64,000 bases of DNA from Anthopleura xanthogrammica (Eukaryota; Cnidaria; Anthozoa; Actiniaria; Actiniidae): positions 13,106,163-13,170,162 of the forward strand of contig OZ025214.1 in assembly GCA_964019055.1 (NCBI GenBank), read 5' to 3'. The notes below the pieces were generated by a model. The model was given only the letters and a program-made list of their open reading frames with translations, did no database searches and was not told the DNA's origin. A program made the translations under genes and the position numbers. Positions 1 to 13,100 of the stretch are shown piece after piece. Every line of letters starts with the position of its first letter. The first letter of the stretch is position 1.

Positions 1-255
1 GGAGGGAATGAACAACGGGTCGAAGTAAACAAGGAAGGATGTAAGGGACGGATGGAAGGGAAGAGGGAGAGAGAAAGAGAGGAAGCTAGAAACAAAGGAA
101 GGAAAAGGACGGACGGGCAGATGGACAGACTGGGACAGATGGACGGAAACAAGGAAGGAAGAAAGGAGGCAGGTAGCTTGCAGGCAAGGATGTACGTAGG
201 AAAGCAACGAAATAAAGGGACGTAAAGAGGGACGAGGAGAAGCAGGGGAATGGGA
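1..255 (+). repeat. GGAAGG purine-rich tract, intron 13 of ODC copy A
   Basis: Purine-rich degenerate repeat that opens the window, aligned with 23028-23225 in copy C (both begin ggagggaatgaacaa). This places the window edge inside intron 13 of copy A. Confidence 0.75.
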
Positions 256-340
256 AAATTTGAAGAAGAATATGTGTTGCTTTGAGAAAAACATTCTCGA
301 CCAACATGTTGACCAAACGTAGTATTCCTTTCTTCTTCAG

Positions 341-795
341 CTTTCTGTTGGTGACTGGCTGTATTTCGAGAATATGGGTGGTTATACCCGTACTTTATGT
401 ACAGGCTTCAACGGCTTCCCCATCGAAAGATACACCTATTACTATGTCACACCCAAGACTTGGTGAGTATTTTTTTATTATTATTTTTATTTAAGATTTG
501 CCCGCAGGCTGGTGCTGTACAACAGAACACGAGGTCCCCTTCGAGGTACATTGCACCAATTCCCAACCCCTTAAAACTCCCATTCCCATCCTGCAATCAA
601 CCCATTAAGAAATTATTAGTAAAGGCCAGACACTGAGGGTGTCACTGCCAGGGTTTCTTTACGTCCTCAGTGGTTCTTTTACGTCCCTCCGATGCAGGGT
701 TAGGTAGTGTGGAGAGACGGGACCGCCATTTTACGTGGTCATCCGAGCCACGGGAAGGTCTAACCATTTGTAGATGTAATTACAAAGGCAGCACC

Positions 796-834
<39 letters not shown>

Positions 835-2601
835 CCGTGGCTTGAACCCACGACCTCCCGCACGAAAGTCAGTTATACAGTTATACAAGCTTTCTAACAC
901 AGTCTGGTAATAAATCAGTATTTTAAAGCCACAGTAGTGGTCACTTTGCGGTCCGGGGCTCAATGTATAGGCTGGCACGTCATGGGTGAACATAAATAGT
1001 GTCTTTGGGACTATATGTTCTAATGACAAAATAAGGCAATAGAGGCTTTGCACCATCACGTGACTCACGTAGCGTCGGTTAGCAACGGTAACTACGCCGC
1101 CATGACAGGAGGCATGTAAACCATAACAAAGTATAGTAACGAACGCGATTAGAAACGTTTTTTGTGTTGTTGGGTGTTGAAAACGCTCTGAAAGAGACAC
1201 AAATGTCAGAATTTTAAACGTTCCGAAGCAGATCAAGCATTAAAGCTAAAAAACAAGATGGATTTTAAAGCGAAGACGAAAAAAAAGGCTTGGAAACATA
1301 CGACGAGAGGCTGTTTCGAAAGGGCAAGTTAAGAACCCAATGGTTTGCTCGCTTCATTTTCACCAAGTTGTTTTCAAAGTGCAGCTAGCTTATTCCTTCA
1401 AATAAATTGAGTGGTACAAATTATTCGAGATCGATGTTTTTTTGCTTTGTTTATCTAGGAGAACCAGCAAAAGCCTACGACGAAACTCACTGGACTCCTA
1501 AATCGATCGCGATGGGTCACGCGCATCTTGTTCTGTTTCTCAATCAGCCAAAGTGTCTTCGCTAAAAAGGCACAACCGTTCGATGGAAAGATCTTTGAAA
1601 AATGCGAATGCACACTTTGAAAGAAGAAAATCTATGTTGCAATCAGTTGCAGATTCGAGTTGTCCGAACTCCATCTCTGTCTCTTGCACGTGTTTCTTTG
1701 GGAAAGTTTGTATGAATATTTTATGTATTACTGTTAACTAGGGCTTGTTCAAAGCGCAGTCGCCTTTTCAAAGATCTTTCCATCGAACGGTTGTGCCTTT
1801 TTGTCCTTTTTTGCAAAGGAACTTTGGCTGATTGAGAAACAGAACAAGATGTGTGACCCATCGCGATCGATTTAGGAGCCCAGTCTGGATGAGTTTCGTC
1901 GTAGGCTTTTGCTGGTTCTCCTAGATAAACAAAGCAAAAAAACATCGATCTCGAATTGTACCACTCAATTTATTTGAAGGAATAAGCTAGTTGCACTTTG
2001 AAAACAACTTGGTAAAAATGAAGCGAGCAAACCATTGGGTTCTTAACTTGCCCTTTCGAAACAGCCTCTCGTCGTATGTTTCCAAGCTATTTTTTTCATC
2101 TTCGCTTTAAAACCTCTCTTGTTTTTTCGTCTTGATGCTTGAACTGCTTCGGAATGATAAAAAATCTTACATTTGTATCTCTTTCAGAGCGTTTTCAACA
2201 TCCAACAACACAAAAAACTTTTCTAATCGCGTTCGTTACTATACTTTGTTATGGTTTACATGCCTCCTGTCATGGCGGCGTAGTTACCGTTGCTAACCGA
2301 CGCTACGCGAGTCACGTGATGGTGCAAAGCCTCTATACTTCATTTCTTTGCTTCCAGGATTTGTTACCGAAGAATGCATGCACCTTCATTTAACATGTTT
2401 TCCCATAGTAGACCTCTGTTACCATGTATTAAATATTTTAGTAAATGTCGTTAAAACTCATTTAATTTTGTTTTTTATTTTTAATTTTGGAATCTCAAAA
2501 CTTTGCAACCTTTATTTTTACAATGAAAAACTATTTTGATTTTCAGGGAAACAGTCAAGCCGGACATGGAGAAATTCGGTTATGATATTTTAAAGGTCTA
2601 G
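341..2601 (+). CDS. ODC1-like: ODC-family decarboxylase, copy A (3' end only)
   Basis: These are the last two coding exons of an ornithine-decarboxylase family gene whose upstream exons lie outside the window. The exons are 341-462 and 2547-2601 (stop TAG). They match exons 14 and 15 of copies B and C in length (122 and 55 nt) and phase, and encode the C-terminal barrel starting [16 protein letters not shown]. The tyrosine of MGGYT corresponds to PLP-contacting Tyr389 of mammalian ODC. The protein ends about 17 residues after the YYYVTPKTW motif, so the roughly 37-residue proteasome-targeting tail of vertebrate ODC is absent. Sequence before 341 is a purine-rich GGAAGG tract homologous to intron 13 of copy C. 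The intron 463-2546 carries a large inverted-repeat insertion. Whether this copy is intact upstream cannot be told; in the visible part nothing is broken. Confidence 0.85.
476..900. repeat. Dispersed SINE-like repeat in intron 14 of copy A
   Basis: The block 660-890 (gggttaggtagtgtggagag ... ggcttgaacccacgacctcc) recurs at 10680-10870 in ODC-B intron 6, in part at 60840-61110 in NAGK intron 4, and reversed near 34150-34260. The GAACCCACGACCTCC part looks like a tRNA T-arm (B-box) region. It is absent from the matching intron of copy C. Confidence 0.55.
900..1039 (+). other. Ancestral intron-14 segment shared by copies A and C
   Basis: Sequence from about 900 to 1039 is nearly identical to 23521-23655 in copy C and is missing from copy B, whose intron 14 is only 127 bp. 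It shows that A and C are the closer pair in the array. Confidence 0.75.
1040..2335. mobile_element. 1.3-kb foldback element in intron 14 of ODC copy A
   Basis: Two arms of roughly 590 bp (1040-1625 and about 1745-2335) are inverted copies of each other around a spacer of about 120 bp. Both ends read TAGAGGCTTTGCACCATCAC inward. The corresponding intron of copy C (around 23655) is uninterrupted (gacaaaataagtcaatactt), giving a natural empty site and implying a 2-3 bp TA/ATA target duplication. Open frames at 811-1236 and 2139-2393 are mirror images within or overlapping the arms and show no protein family, so I treat it as non-coding. Confidence 0.8.
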
Positions 2602-3534
2602 TTTCACTGGGCTATTGACTCATAGACCTAGACGGCGAGAGGTCTAACTGTTTTAGTATAAACCTACTAATCGGTCTAATAAATGATTGTTTTCAGTTGC
2701 CATTAAATAATTGTTTTTGCCATTGTTTTGGCTTTCAAAACCGGTCTTTTTCGCTACTAGTGGTCTATCACTAATACACCAATAGTACCTCAGCTAATCA
2801 GAGCGCAGAATTTGTGATAGTGTGAGTTTTTTTATTTTAAAAATGATTATAAGCTGTAAAGCAAAAAGGCTGCTTTTTACTCTTCTTAGCGATGGGTCAT
2901 TAGCAGGGGCTGGTACATGTTGGGGGGAGGGGTGGGGGTCGTAGAAGAGGTTGACCAACCAAGGGTCAAATTACTATGTGCAATGGCTAAATCTAAACTT
3001 GAAATTTGCCGCATAAAATACCCATGAAAACTAAAGTATGAGATTAAACACTTGTGCTATGGTTACAGCATACGGTTATAGTTACTGCCAACTTATGTCG
3101 CCTGCGATCATATCGCTAGGTATCAGCGGTTGCGTGCATGCGCATGCAAATTTCCCTCCTGTTGGCTAGGACAAAAAAAGGTTGGTGAAAGTTTTGTTGC
3201 ATGTTGCATGTTGCTTGTTGTAATTCAAGCCTGAAATGCACGACGGGCAATATAAATTCAAGCAGCGAAAAGTCACAACAATATGGAATTTTCCCAGACT
3301 TTATCTGCCCTTTTTACCAGCATATTTTCTTATGTGTTGACAATATTTGCATATGATTATAGTGCATTTCAAGCTTGGTAAGCGACATGCAACGACGAGG
3401 ACGACGACAACAACAACAAGAATAAAATTAGAACAATTAGTTAATGATTAATTAAGTAATTTCTCAGGCAATCGCTCGTGAATAGCTTCTTTCGGAAGTA
3501 TTATGGGAATGTGAAAGTGGTGAATATTTGATTA
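2602..3534. other. Spacer between ODC copies A and B
   Basis: AT-rich spacer with no supportable gene. It holds a purine/CAA microsatellite near 3385-3425 and a fragment around 2790-2825 (gctaatcagagcgcagaatt) that recurs near 17110, probably an end of a dispersed element. Confidence 0.5.
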
Positions 3535-3992
3535 GGGACCTTAAGCACCAGGACGGGAGGACGAGGACGGCGACGTAAAGTCTGAGAAAGGAGTAGGTCG
3601 AGATCGCCGTCGGTTTTCACACAACGTAACACTTAAGCACCAGGACGGGAAAAAAAGCAAAAGTTCACCAAATCAAAATACTAACAAGGTGACGCCAGCA
3701 CGTTTTCAAGACGGGTTTTCGTGCGCGCGCCGTCGTCCTTGCTGCTGCAGTCCTCGCTAGAACGTGAAAAAGCGTTCAGGAGAGGACGGCAACGGCAAGG
3801 ACGACGGCGCGCACACGAAAAACCGTTTTGAAAACGTGCTGGCATTATCGTCGGCCGTCGCCGTCCGCTCCCGTCGTGGATCTTAAGGTCTCTACTGTTA
3901 CGTCACGAAAGGACCGACGGCGTTCTCGATCTAGTCCTTTCTTAGACTTTACGTCGCCGTCCTCGTCCTCCCGTCCTGGTGCTTAAGGTCCC
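3535..3992. mobile_element. 458-bp inverted-repeat element (MITE-like) upstream of ODC copy B
   Basis: Ends read GGGACCTTAAGCACCAGGAC at left and the reverse complement at right. The complementarity continues for at least 80 bp (GACGAGGACGGCGACGTAAAG and onward) and the interior is also largely self-complementary. GC-rich against an AT-rich background. No ORF. It lies 117 bp before the first coding exon of copy B. Confidence 0.75.
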
Positions 3993-4108
3993 TATTGTCT
4001 TCATGGTTGACGTCCCTCAGTATTTCTTTATTCATGAGTAGAAATATCCGATGTCACGCAAGATACTTATATTGCTGTGACTTCTCACCATCACCACTAC
4101 TGCTTGCA

Positions 4109-7100
4109 ATGTCAACTTCAGGTAAGATTTCACCAATTATGACTAGTTCACTGTAATTTATATAATGTTATTTAGGATATATTATTAAAACCTAAAAAAA
4201 AAAACGTAATAAAAACGAACATTCGATAACAGATCACATCAGAAAGTTAACTTGAATTTGCATATAATAAGTCGAACATTAAACTAGAAAGAGCGTTCGA
4301 AGTTTAGTTGCTTTTTAGCCATTAACAAGTGTAACTAGTCTTAACATGTTGCAAGTGAGTTAAGGCGGGTTCCTTTTTGCTATTGACATAAATAATCTTT
4401 ATTTAAAATATATACAACAACACACGTGTTATAGTGTTAACCGAAGACGTTCAATATCGATATCTCGTCTCATTTTGTTCAGCTTAGTTGGAAGCCTCAA
4501 CGATTTACTAGTTATTTATTTTCTCAAAACAAAGTCATTTTCTTCGTTTTCTCGTTTGACTGATCTAATGTCTTAAGGAAGCTCGGAATGGTTTTCCTTG
4601 AACGAGCGCGCGCGTGCTCTAAATGACGTAGCACTGAATCATTTGAAATGTAAATAGGAAAATTTTGTCCCAAAAAACCTCATACTTAAACTAAAATAAC
4701 TCAAAAACTGGACGGTAAAATATCTTAAAACTTTGCATGTGGTTTTTATTTAATGGTTCGTAAGTGCTAAGAAAAAGTTAAAACAATTTGTAATGGGGAA
4801 CGTTCTGAAATAAATTTCATTGATTTTTGAGAATTCCTCATTACAGAATTTTTTCTTTCTCGGTATAATCAAAGATTGGATCATGAAGTTCAAACATTCC
4901 AATTTTAAAGGATTTTCACCGTGCGGTTTTTGAGTTATGATTTCTTAAATGAAAAATTTTGCACACATTTGAAGTGTTCTATCGTTGTCATAGCAACGTG
5001 TTACGTCATATTTTTCTTTCCATTCCAACCTTTACTTTATGGTCTTTCGTCTTCTGGGTCAACTTACGGTCATATATTGGCCATATAAAGTTTTTCAGGG
5101 TTATTTTTGTTAGTCTATATGCAAGTTCCAAAACCCTTTATAGCCTCCTTAACTGTCTATACGATTGCTTTAATATGCAAATGTCACAAAATCATAGCTG
5201 GCCAAACGCGTGACTGACTGATCGACTGTTCCACCAACCGACTAGAGTTTGTGTTGTTTGTTCTTGTTTGACTCAGTTATCTTTTTTTTTTTTTTTTAGG
5301 AGCAATAGTAATTTCTGACAATGTCAATGTCGGGGACATTCTTGATTTCTTGGTGACTGCACCTGGGCGAGAGGTAAATACCACCTGCATTATTCTTTGG
5401 GTGAGCAACTAGTATTGTAAACCTGATATCCTAATCCTTAGACCTTCTTGCTTTTTCTTCATTCAGGACTGCGATGATGGGTTTTATGCAATGGATATCA
5501 ATAAAGTGGCTGAAAGATATCAAAAGGTATTATAAAAAATATATTTCACTGCTTATACTATCAAAACTGAAATGTGTATATGATCGTACCATACTGTGAA
5601 ATGTACTCAGAAAAAACTTCTGAGCCCCAGATGGGAATCGAACCCACGACCCTCCGTATATTAGTCGGACGCTCTATCAAAACTACCATTACCAACCAAT
5701 CATATTACCAACAACTGCCTCTACCCATCGTATGACCACTACCACCATCAAGCACTAGTACTAGTGATGTTAGCAACACTACCATTACCAACCAATACCA
5801 TAATCAACAACTACCTCTACCCATCCTATGACCACTACCACCATCAAGCACTAGTACTAGTGCTAGCAACACTACCATTACCAACCAATACCATTATCAA
5901 CAACTACCTCTACCCATCCTATGACCACTACCACCATCAAGCATTAGTACTAGTGCTAGTAACACTACCATTACCAACCAATACCATAATCAACAACTAC
6001 CTCTACCCATCCTATGACCACTACCACCATCAAGCACTAGTACTAGTGATGCTAGCAACACTACCATTACCAACCAATACCATTATCAACAACTACCTCT
6101 ACCCATCCTATGACCACTACCACCATCAAGCACTAGTACTAGTGATGTTAGCAACACTACCATTACCAACCAATACCATTATCAACAACTACCTCTACCC
6201 ATTGTATGACCACTACCACCATCAAGCACTAGTACTAGTGATGTTAGCAACACTACCATTACCAACCAATACCATAATCAACAACTACCTCTACCCATTG
6301 TATGACCACTACCACCATCAAGCACTAGTACTAGTGATGCTAGCAACACTACCATTACCAACCAATACCATTATCAACAATTACAACTGCCTCTACCCAT
6401 CGTATGACCACTACCACTAAAGTTGTTTTCCTCTCGCCACCAATTATAAAATCAACTAATAGCCTTAATTTCTTCGTTTCCAGTGGGTAGAACTTCTCCC
6501 GAGGATACGTCCATTTTATGGTAAGTTGTTTAAAACATTTTACTATCCATATCACTTTTTTCGCAACCTTTTTCAAGCATTAAGCTGCCACACTCAGTTG
6601 ACAAAATACGCCCCTAGCGGAGAACGTGCACTCAGTTGATGGAGTATTGCACTTTTGGAGAAACATATAGAATCAGAAGAGAGTGCCATCAAACAACTCT
6701 TCTAACCTACCAGCTGAGTTGACCTTCAGAACAAACTCAATGTCAACTAATCAGAATTGAGGATTTGACATCGTATTTTGATTAGCATTTCCTATTATTC
6801 TGCCAAGAGAATTTATGAAATACGAGTTCTCCCTTCTCTATATTAATCGTAAACGCTAGTCGAACTCATGGCGGAATTTAATTTCAGTCAACAAGAAATG
6901 TCTACATTGTATACTCGGAAAATGCTCGAAAAATGCTAACCAAAAATAGTGAACCATAATTCTTTTCGGGGAAGGTGATCAACTCAGCTGGATAAAATCG
7001 AGCACAAGAATTGAACCCAGGCCACATTGGTGTAAGGCGGCGCATTAGCCAGGCACAACACCCTTACTCAGTACCCTGGTGCAAATCTTGGACAGGATCC

Positions 7101-10100
7101 TGTCAGGATCCTACCAGGATCTTACCAGGATCCTACTCAGGATCTTGAACAGGATCTTGTACAAGATCCTACAGGATCCTACAACATCTTCTACAAGATC
7201 CTACCAAGATCCTACAGGATCCTGTAGGAGCTTACAGGATCTTGTACAAGATCCTGCCAGGATCCAACAGGATCTTACCAGGATCCTACTAAGGATCTTG
7301 GACAGGATCCTGTATCAAGATTCTACAGGATCTTGTACAATATCCTACAGGATCCTTCAGGATCTTATACAAGATCCTACAGGATGTTGTTAGGATCCTA
7401 GACTAATCCTGTATACATTGCAGTAATTAATTTATAATTTTCTAATTTGCAATATTGTAAAAAGGTTTTATTTTTTTATTTAAAAAAAATTAGAAATTCC
7501 AAAAAAAAACAAAAAAAACGAAAGAGTACAAACCCAACATTTTTTTTTGGCCTCACCCTCCCCTCCCTTGTGCTCTTCTATTTCCCTACCTCCTTCTACT
7601 CTACCACCCCTCCCATTCAATGCTTGCACCCCTCCCCACTCTGTTTTAATAGTTATTATTATTGTCTCATTATTTTATTTTTTACTTACCTCAGTGGGGC
7701 TTGAACCTCCAACCTTTGGCTTACAAGCCCAACACTTTACCAACTTGACCATTGAAGAATTATTAAAAGAATCACCATACATTTGCATTTTATTTATGAC
7801 TTTCAATTCCATGATGTCATTGAAGTGATTGAAATTCATGCATGCTTTGTAGTAGCAAGATATTACCCCTGGATCCTACAGGATCCTACCCAGGATCTTC
7901 CCTGGTGCAAATCTTACACAGGATCCTGTAGGATATTGATACAGGATCCTGTACAAGATCCTTAGTAGGATCCTGGTAAGATCCTGGTAGGATCCTGACA
8001 GGATCCTGTCCAAGATTTGCACCAGGGTTGTTCACACTCAATTAGGATCTTATCAGGATCCTAATTAGGATGTTGTTCAGGATCCTACCCAGGATCTTTT
8101 TCACACTCAATTAGGATCTTATCAGGATCCTAATTAGGATCTTTTACAGGATCCTACCCAGGATCTTGTTCACACTCAATTAGGATCTTATTCAGGATCC
8201 TAATTAGGATCTTTTACAGGATCCTACCCAGGATCTTGTTCACACTCAATTAGGATCTTATTCAGGATCCTAATTAGGATGTTGTTCAGGATCCTACCCA
8301 GGATCTTGTTCATACTCAATTAGGATCTTATCCAGTATCCTAATTAGGATGTTGTTCAGGATCCTACCCAGGATCTTGTTCATACTCAATTAGGATCTTA
8401 TTCAGGATCCTAATTAGGATGTTGTTCAGGATCCTACCCAGGATCTTGTTCACACTCAATTAGGATCTTATCCAGGATCCTAATTAGGATGTTGTTCAGG
8501 ATCCTACCCAGGATCTTGTTCACACTCAATTAGGATCTTATCCAGTATCCTAATTAGGATGTTGTTCAGGATCCTACCCAGGATCTTGTTCATACTCAAT
8601 TAGGATCTTATTCAGGATCCTAATTAGGATGTTGTTCAGGATCCTACCCAGGATCTTGTTCATACTCAATTAGGATCTTATTCAGGATCCTAATTAGGAT
8701 GTTGTTCAGGATCCTACCCAGGATCTTGTTCATACTCAATTAGGATCTTATTCAGGATCCTAATTAGGATGTTGTTCAGGATCCTACCCAGGATCTTGTT
8801 CACACTCAATTAGGATCTTATCCAGGATCCTAATTAGGATGTTGTTCAGGATCCTACCCAGGATCTTGTTCATACTCAATTAGGATCTTATTCAGGATCC
8901 TAATTAGGATGTTGTTCAGGATCCTACCCAGGATCTTGTTCATACTCAATTAGGATCTTATTCAGGATCCTAATTAGGATCTTTTACAGGATCCTGATGC
9001 TATATTTTAAGATCTTACATAGGATCCTGCTAGGATCTTATTTAGGATCCTAATTCTTCTTAGGATATTACATAGGAATGTAATCCTGTGCAAGATCCTA
9101 TTCTTATGCAGGATCCTACCTAGGATCCTAACTAGAATCCTGTTCCTAAGCAAGATCAGTCCTACTCAGGATCCTATTTCTAAACAAGATCCTATAGGAT
9201 CCTACAGGATCTTACAGGATCCTGTAGGATCCTGTGTAAGATTTGCATCAGGGTAGTCGCTGGTTTTTGTACCTTAGCTTACCTTACCATATTTTTGATT
9301 TCAATTCAGTGGTCAAGTGCAATCCTGATCCAGTTCTTTTACGTCTTTTATCCAAGCTGGGATCTGGTTTTGACTGTTCTAGCAAGGTAGGTATGTCGAT
9401 AAAGGAATAAGCATCATTTTAATCCATTGGAGCAATATGCAATGTTATATTTGTCTGGACAATTTGGCTGAATGGGTTGATTGAATGATTACATGATGGA
9501 ATGGATAAATAAGATTGATAGATGAATGGCAGGGATTGGATGAATTTAAGGATTGGCGGGATGGGATGGTATGTGTGGATTATCTACGAAATGTTGAGCT
9601 CCGTGCATGCAATACTTAAAGAGATATTACCTTTCAAATGTTTGAGTGGCAAAAGCTCTAATGAGCCTTTACATCTATGTAAAAGTTAAGAGTTTTTAAA
9701 GCTGCCTCAAGCAAACAGTATTTCATGTGTCGACTTAACATTGCAGGGAAGAACTACTTTTGTCATGCTTTTAATGTTGATTTTGCGGTAGTTTGATTAA
9801 AAATATAAATGCTTATGCTAATGGAGCATAATGTATAAACATTGACGTCAGCAAGCATCCTCCTGTAGATGGTGTCATATGCGCAAAGAATAAATTAAAT
9901 TATATTACAATTTTTCAAGTGGTGTTCTTTTTGTGTATAGGGAGAGATTAGATTAGTCATCGAGCAGGGAGTCAATCCACAAGATATAATCTACGCCCAC
10001 ACATGCAAAAAACTCTCTCACATCAGGTAAGACCTTTCTGCATGCATATAGGTATATCCAATTGATACGCGTCCTCCTATCTACCTATGGCATTCATTGC

Positions 10101-13100
10101 GTTGCATCAGTTTTTGCTTCCTTTTCCCTTGCCAAATCTGCGTGCAGCAACGTTTTTCTCGAATATCTTAAAATTCTGACATAATGTTAGAGCTTTAGTT
10201 AAATATCCTTTACCCAATAGACCGAATGCCAATATGGCCGCCATTGACTTTCAGAAATAAAAACCTTATCTTAAAAAATAAGCACCACCATCAGAAAGAG
10301 CAGGCAAAAATATATTTTTGGAAAGTTTTATTGCTAAAAAAAGAATTCAAGTGAAGCTATTTCGAATCAAAATTACAGAGATTTGTATGTGTTCAGTGAT
10401 CTGTTTCCTTGATAGCCTCGTTGTGGTGTTTTTAACATTTTAAAATTCTTATGACTTCTCAAGAATTTAATATTTTTGTCTCAAACTTTGTAACTTTGTT
10501 TATATCATTCTAATCCGCTATAATTTTAATGTGGTGGTCAACTAAAATATGAATTTAAAAAATTATGATAATGAAGTGGCGGCCATATTGGCATTCGGTC
10601 AATACCAATCCCACAATCAACCTATTAAGATACAGGCTAGAGGTTTCTGACGTTCTCAGTGCTTCTTTTACCACACGTTCTTGCGATGCAGGGTTAGGTA
10701 GTGTGGAGAGACGGGACTGCCATTAACTTGGTCATCCGAGAAAGTCTAACCCTTTGCAGATGTTAATACAATGACAGCACCAACTCTTCAGTTATTTTAA
10801 GACCCTGATAGTTAGTGCTGCTGGAGATTGAGCCAATGACCTCCCGCGTGGAAGTCCAATGCTCAACCATCTCAGCCAACCGAATAGCGATATCTAATAT
10901 ATTAAGCTCTGACTTGATGCCATAGGCTTTACTCAAATGTTAATTTATATTATGGTTCAAAGACATGATTTCTAAATATAAACTATTGATGTGTGGATTA
11001 GGTTTGCAAAACAATGTGGAGTGTCGATGATGACCTTTGACTGCGAGGCAGAGCTGCACAAGATAAAGGAAACACATCCAGAATCCGAGTGAGTCGTAAC
11101 ATATTAATTAATCCTATAGCATCCCATCTATCTTTACATCCATCCCATCTATCTTTACATCCAACTATCCTTTTCATCCATCCTATTCCGTTCATCCTTA
11201 TCATCATCCTGAAATTTCTCCTGTATTGGGTACACAAAATGATCTTTATCTAAAATAAATAACACTTATTCTTTCGATTGCAGAATTCTCCTTCGATTCC
11301 AACCATCTAATGTCAGCGCTCGATACGAAACGGTAAAGATGGATAATAATTTTCAATAATCTTGAATTACAGAGAGCCTGTATTCATTGTTTGCGTTCAC
11401 ACTAACATTATGCATGTATCGACATGCAGCATCGTTATGTACGTGGGCTCCCTGCATAGGTCCATGTGCCCGGATTGAATTGTCAAGATGATGGCATCAT
11501 TAAAAACCCTATTACTGGTCTATATCTCTCATAGAATGCACTTAAGTTTGGCGTTCCTCTGCGTGATTGCAAAGATCTTCTCATGATTGCGAAGAGCCTG
11601 GGGTTGAATGTCGTTGGTGTAAGGTCAGAGTCATAAACCTTATTAACAAAATTGCCCCTTTTTGGCTACATTGTCATTTTCTTACGGGCTGACGTCACGT
11701 CCTGTCATTTTTTATAGTTTTCACGTGGGCTCCGACAACATTGATGCAAAACCTTATAGCGATGCTGTTAAAGGGGCTAAAACCATATTTGACATTGGGG
11801 TAAGATGATGGATGATCGGCTCTTTCTTGGTGTTGCAGGACACCTGAAGCATGAACACAATAAAACAATAGCCAAGAACAAAGAACTTAGAACGAAACAA
11901 TACTCTGCAATACAAAGAACCCTAACCTTGAATACAATACTTCCTGCAACACCAAGAGAGTAGACCCGAATGAATGTCATAAATATTTCATGATTTTATT
12001 GACAAATATACTGTGTTTTACATGTATGGCATTTGAAATATATCAGCCAAATAAGTTTCACCTATCAAGCGACAAAAAATCCGCTATTTACTTCTCTATT
12101 CACACTAATTGTCGTAACTTTACTTCAAGGAGAAGGTTGGTTTTTCTTTCAACATCCTGAACATTGGTGGAGGATTTCCAGGGAAAGAGAGCGAGTATCC
12201 TTTTGAAAAGGTAAACAATTTCCCCTGCCCAATGCAAGTAGTCTATTTACGCAGCCGCTGTTAGAGTCATCTCTACGTTCTTTACCAATGCAAGATACTC
12301 GCGTATATTATACATCTAAGATATCTGCAATAAAACAATCAATGTTCGACTACACCGTGTGAGACGTTCCCTGATGGTGTGATTTCAATGCCAAGAGAAG
12401 AATGTTTCACAAATTTTATGTAACTCACCAACTTTAAGATATCTTTCCTAGATATGTGATGTGGTCAATTCTGCTCTTGACAAATACTTTCCCGTCGGGT
12501 GTGGTGTGAGGATAATTGCTGAGCCCGGGAGGTATTTTGCTTGTTCGCCTTACACTCTTGTGACGAATGTTACGACTGTCAAAGAGATTAAAAAGCACCA
12601 ACTACAAGAGAACGAGAAGGAGAATTCTCCTGTCCCACTCACTGAAGAAGGCCAAGAAACGGTAAGTCGTTGAGGCCCATACACAAAGAGGAACCGAAAA
12701 GAAGCACCGCGTGGGCCCGTTTACACTAGGAATTGCCCTATTTCACTATGACGTCACATCAAAGCAATCTATTGTTTTAACGCTAAGGATCATGGTCGCC
12801 AGAGGGGGCAAAATAGCAGCAAAACAAATTAAATTACAATAAAATTTGGTTTATGATATAGTTGAAAGTGAGAGCAGCAAACTTTTGCACTAAATATCCC
12901 GATCAAAAGAAAAGTTAGCCTAAATTTCTATTATTCTTGCTCATGTAAACAAGCTGTGACGTCATAGTAAAATAGGGCACTTGAGCAGCAATTTCAATAG
13001 GAGGATTTTATCGCAACCCCACTGAAATGTGTAAAAGCGAGTCCATTGAATGGTGATTTTACGACAACAGATCCCACGTGTAAAAGAAGCGAGTCGCCTT

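Noticed and set aside
811..1236. 141-aa minus-strand protein, with a partner at 2139-2393
   Set aside because: Both are reads of the two arms of the foldback element; mirror-image frames with no known domain.
5764..6420. 218-codon frame rich in [20 protein letters not shown] units
   Set aside because: It is a direct read of the 96-bp minisatellite inside ODC-B intron 3; flanking exons splice cleanly around it. The matching frame at 18365-18997 is the same artefact.
7692..7758. tRNA-Thr(TGT) gene
   Set aside because: Internal promoter boxes and an anticodon-like loop are present, but the acceptor stem does not pair and one anticodon-stem pair is mismatched.
7900..9253. CRISPR-like regular repeat array
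   Set aside because: Units are contiguous 70-bp tandem repeats with no unique spacers and lie in a eukaryotic intron; this is a minisatellite.
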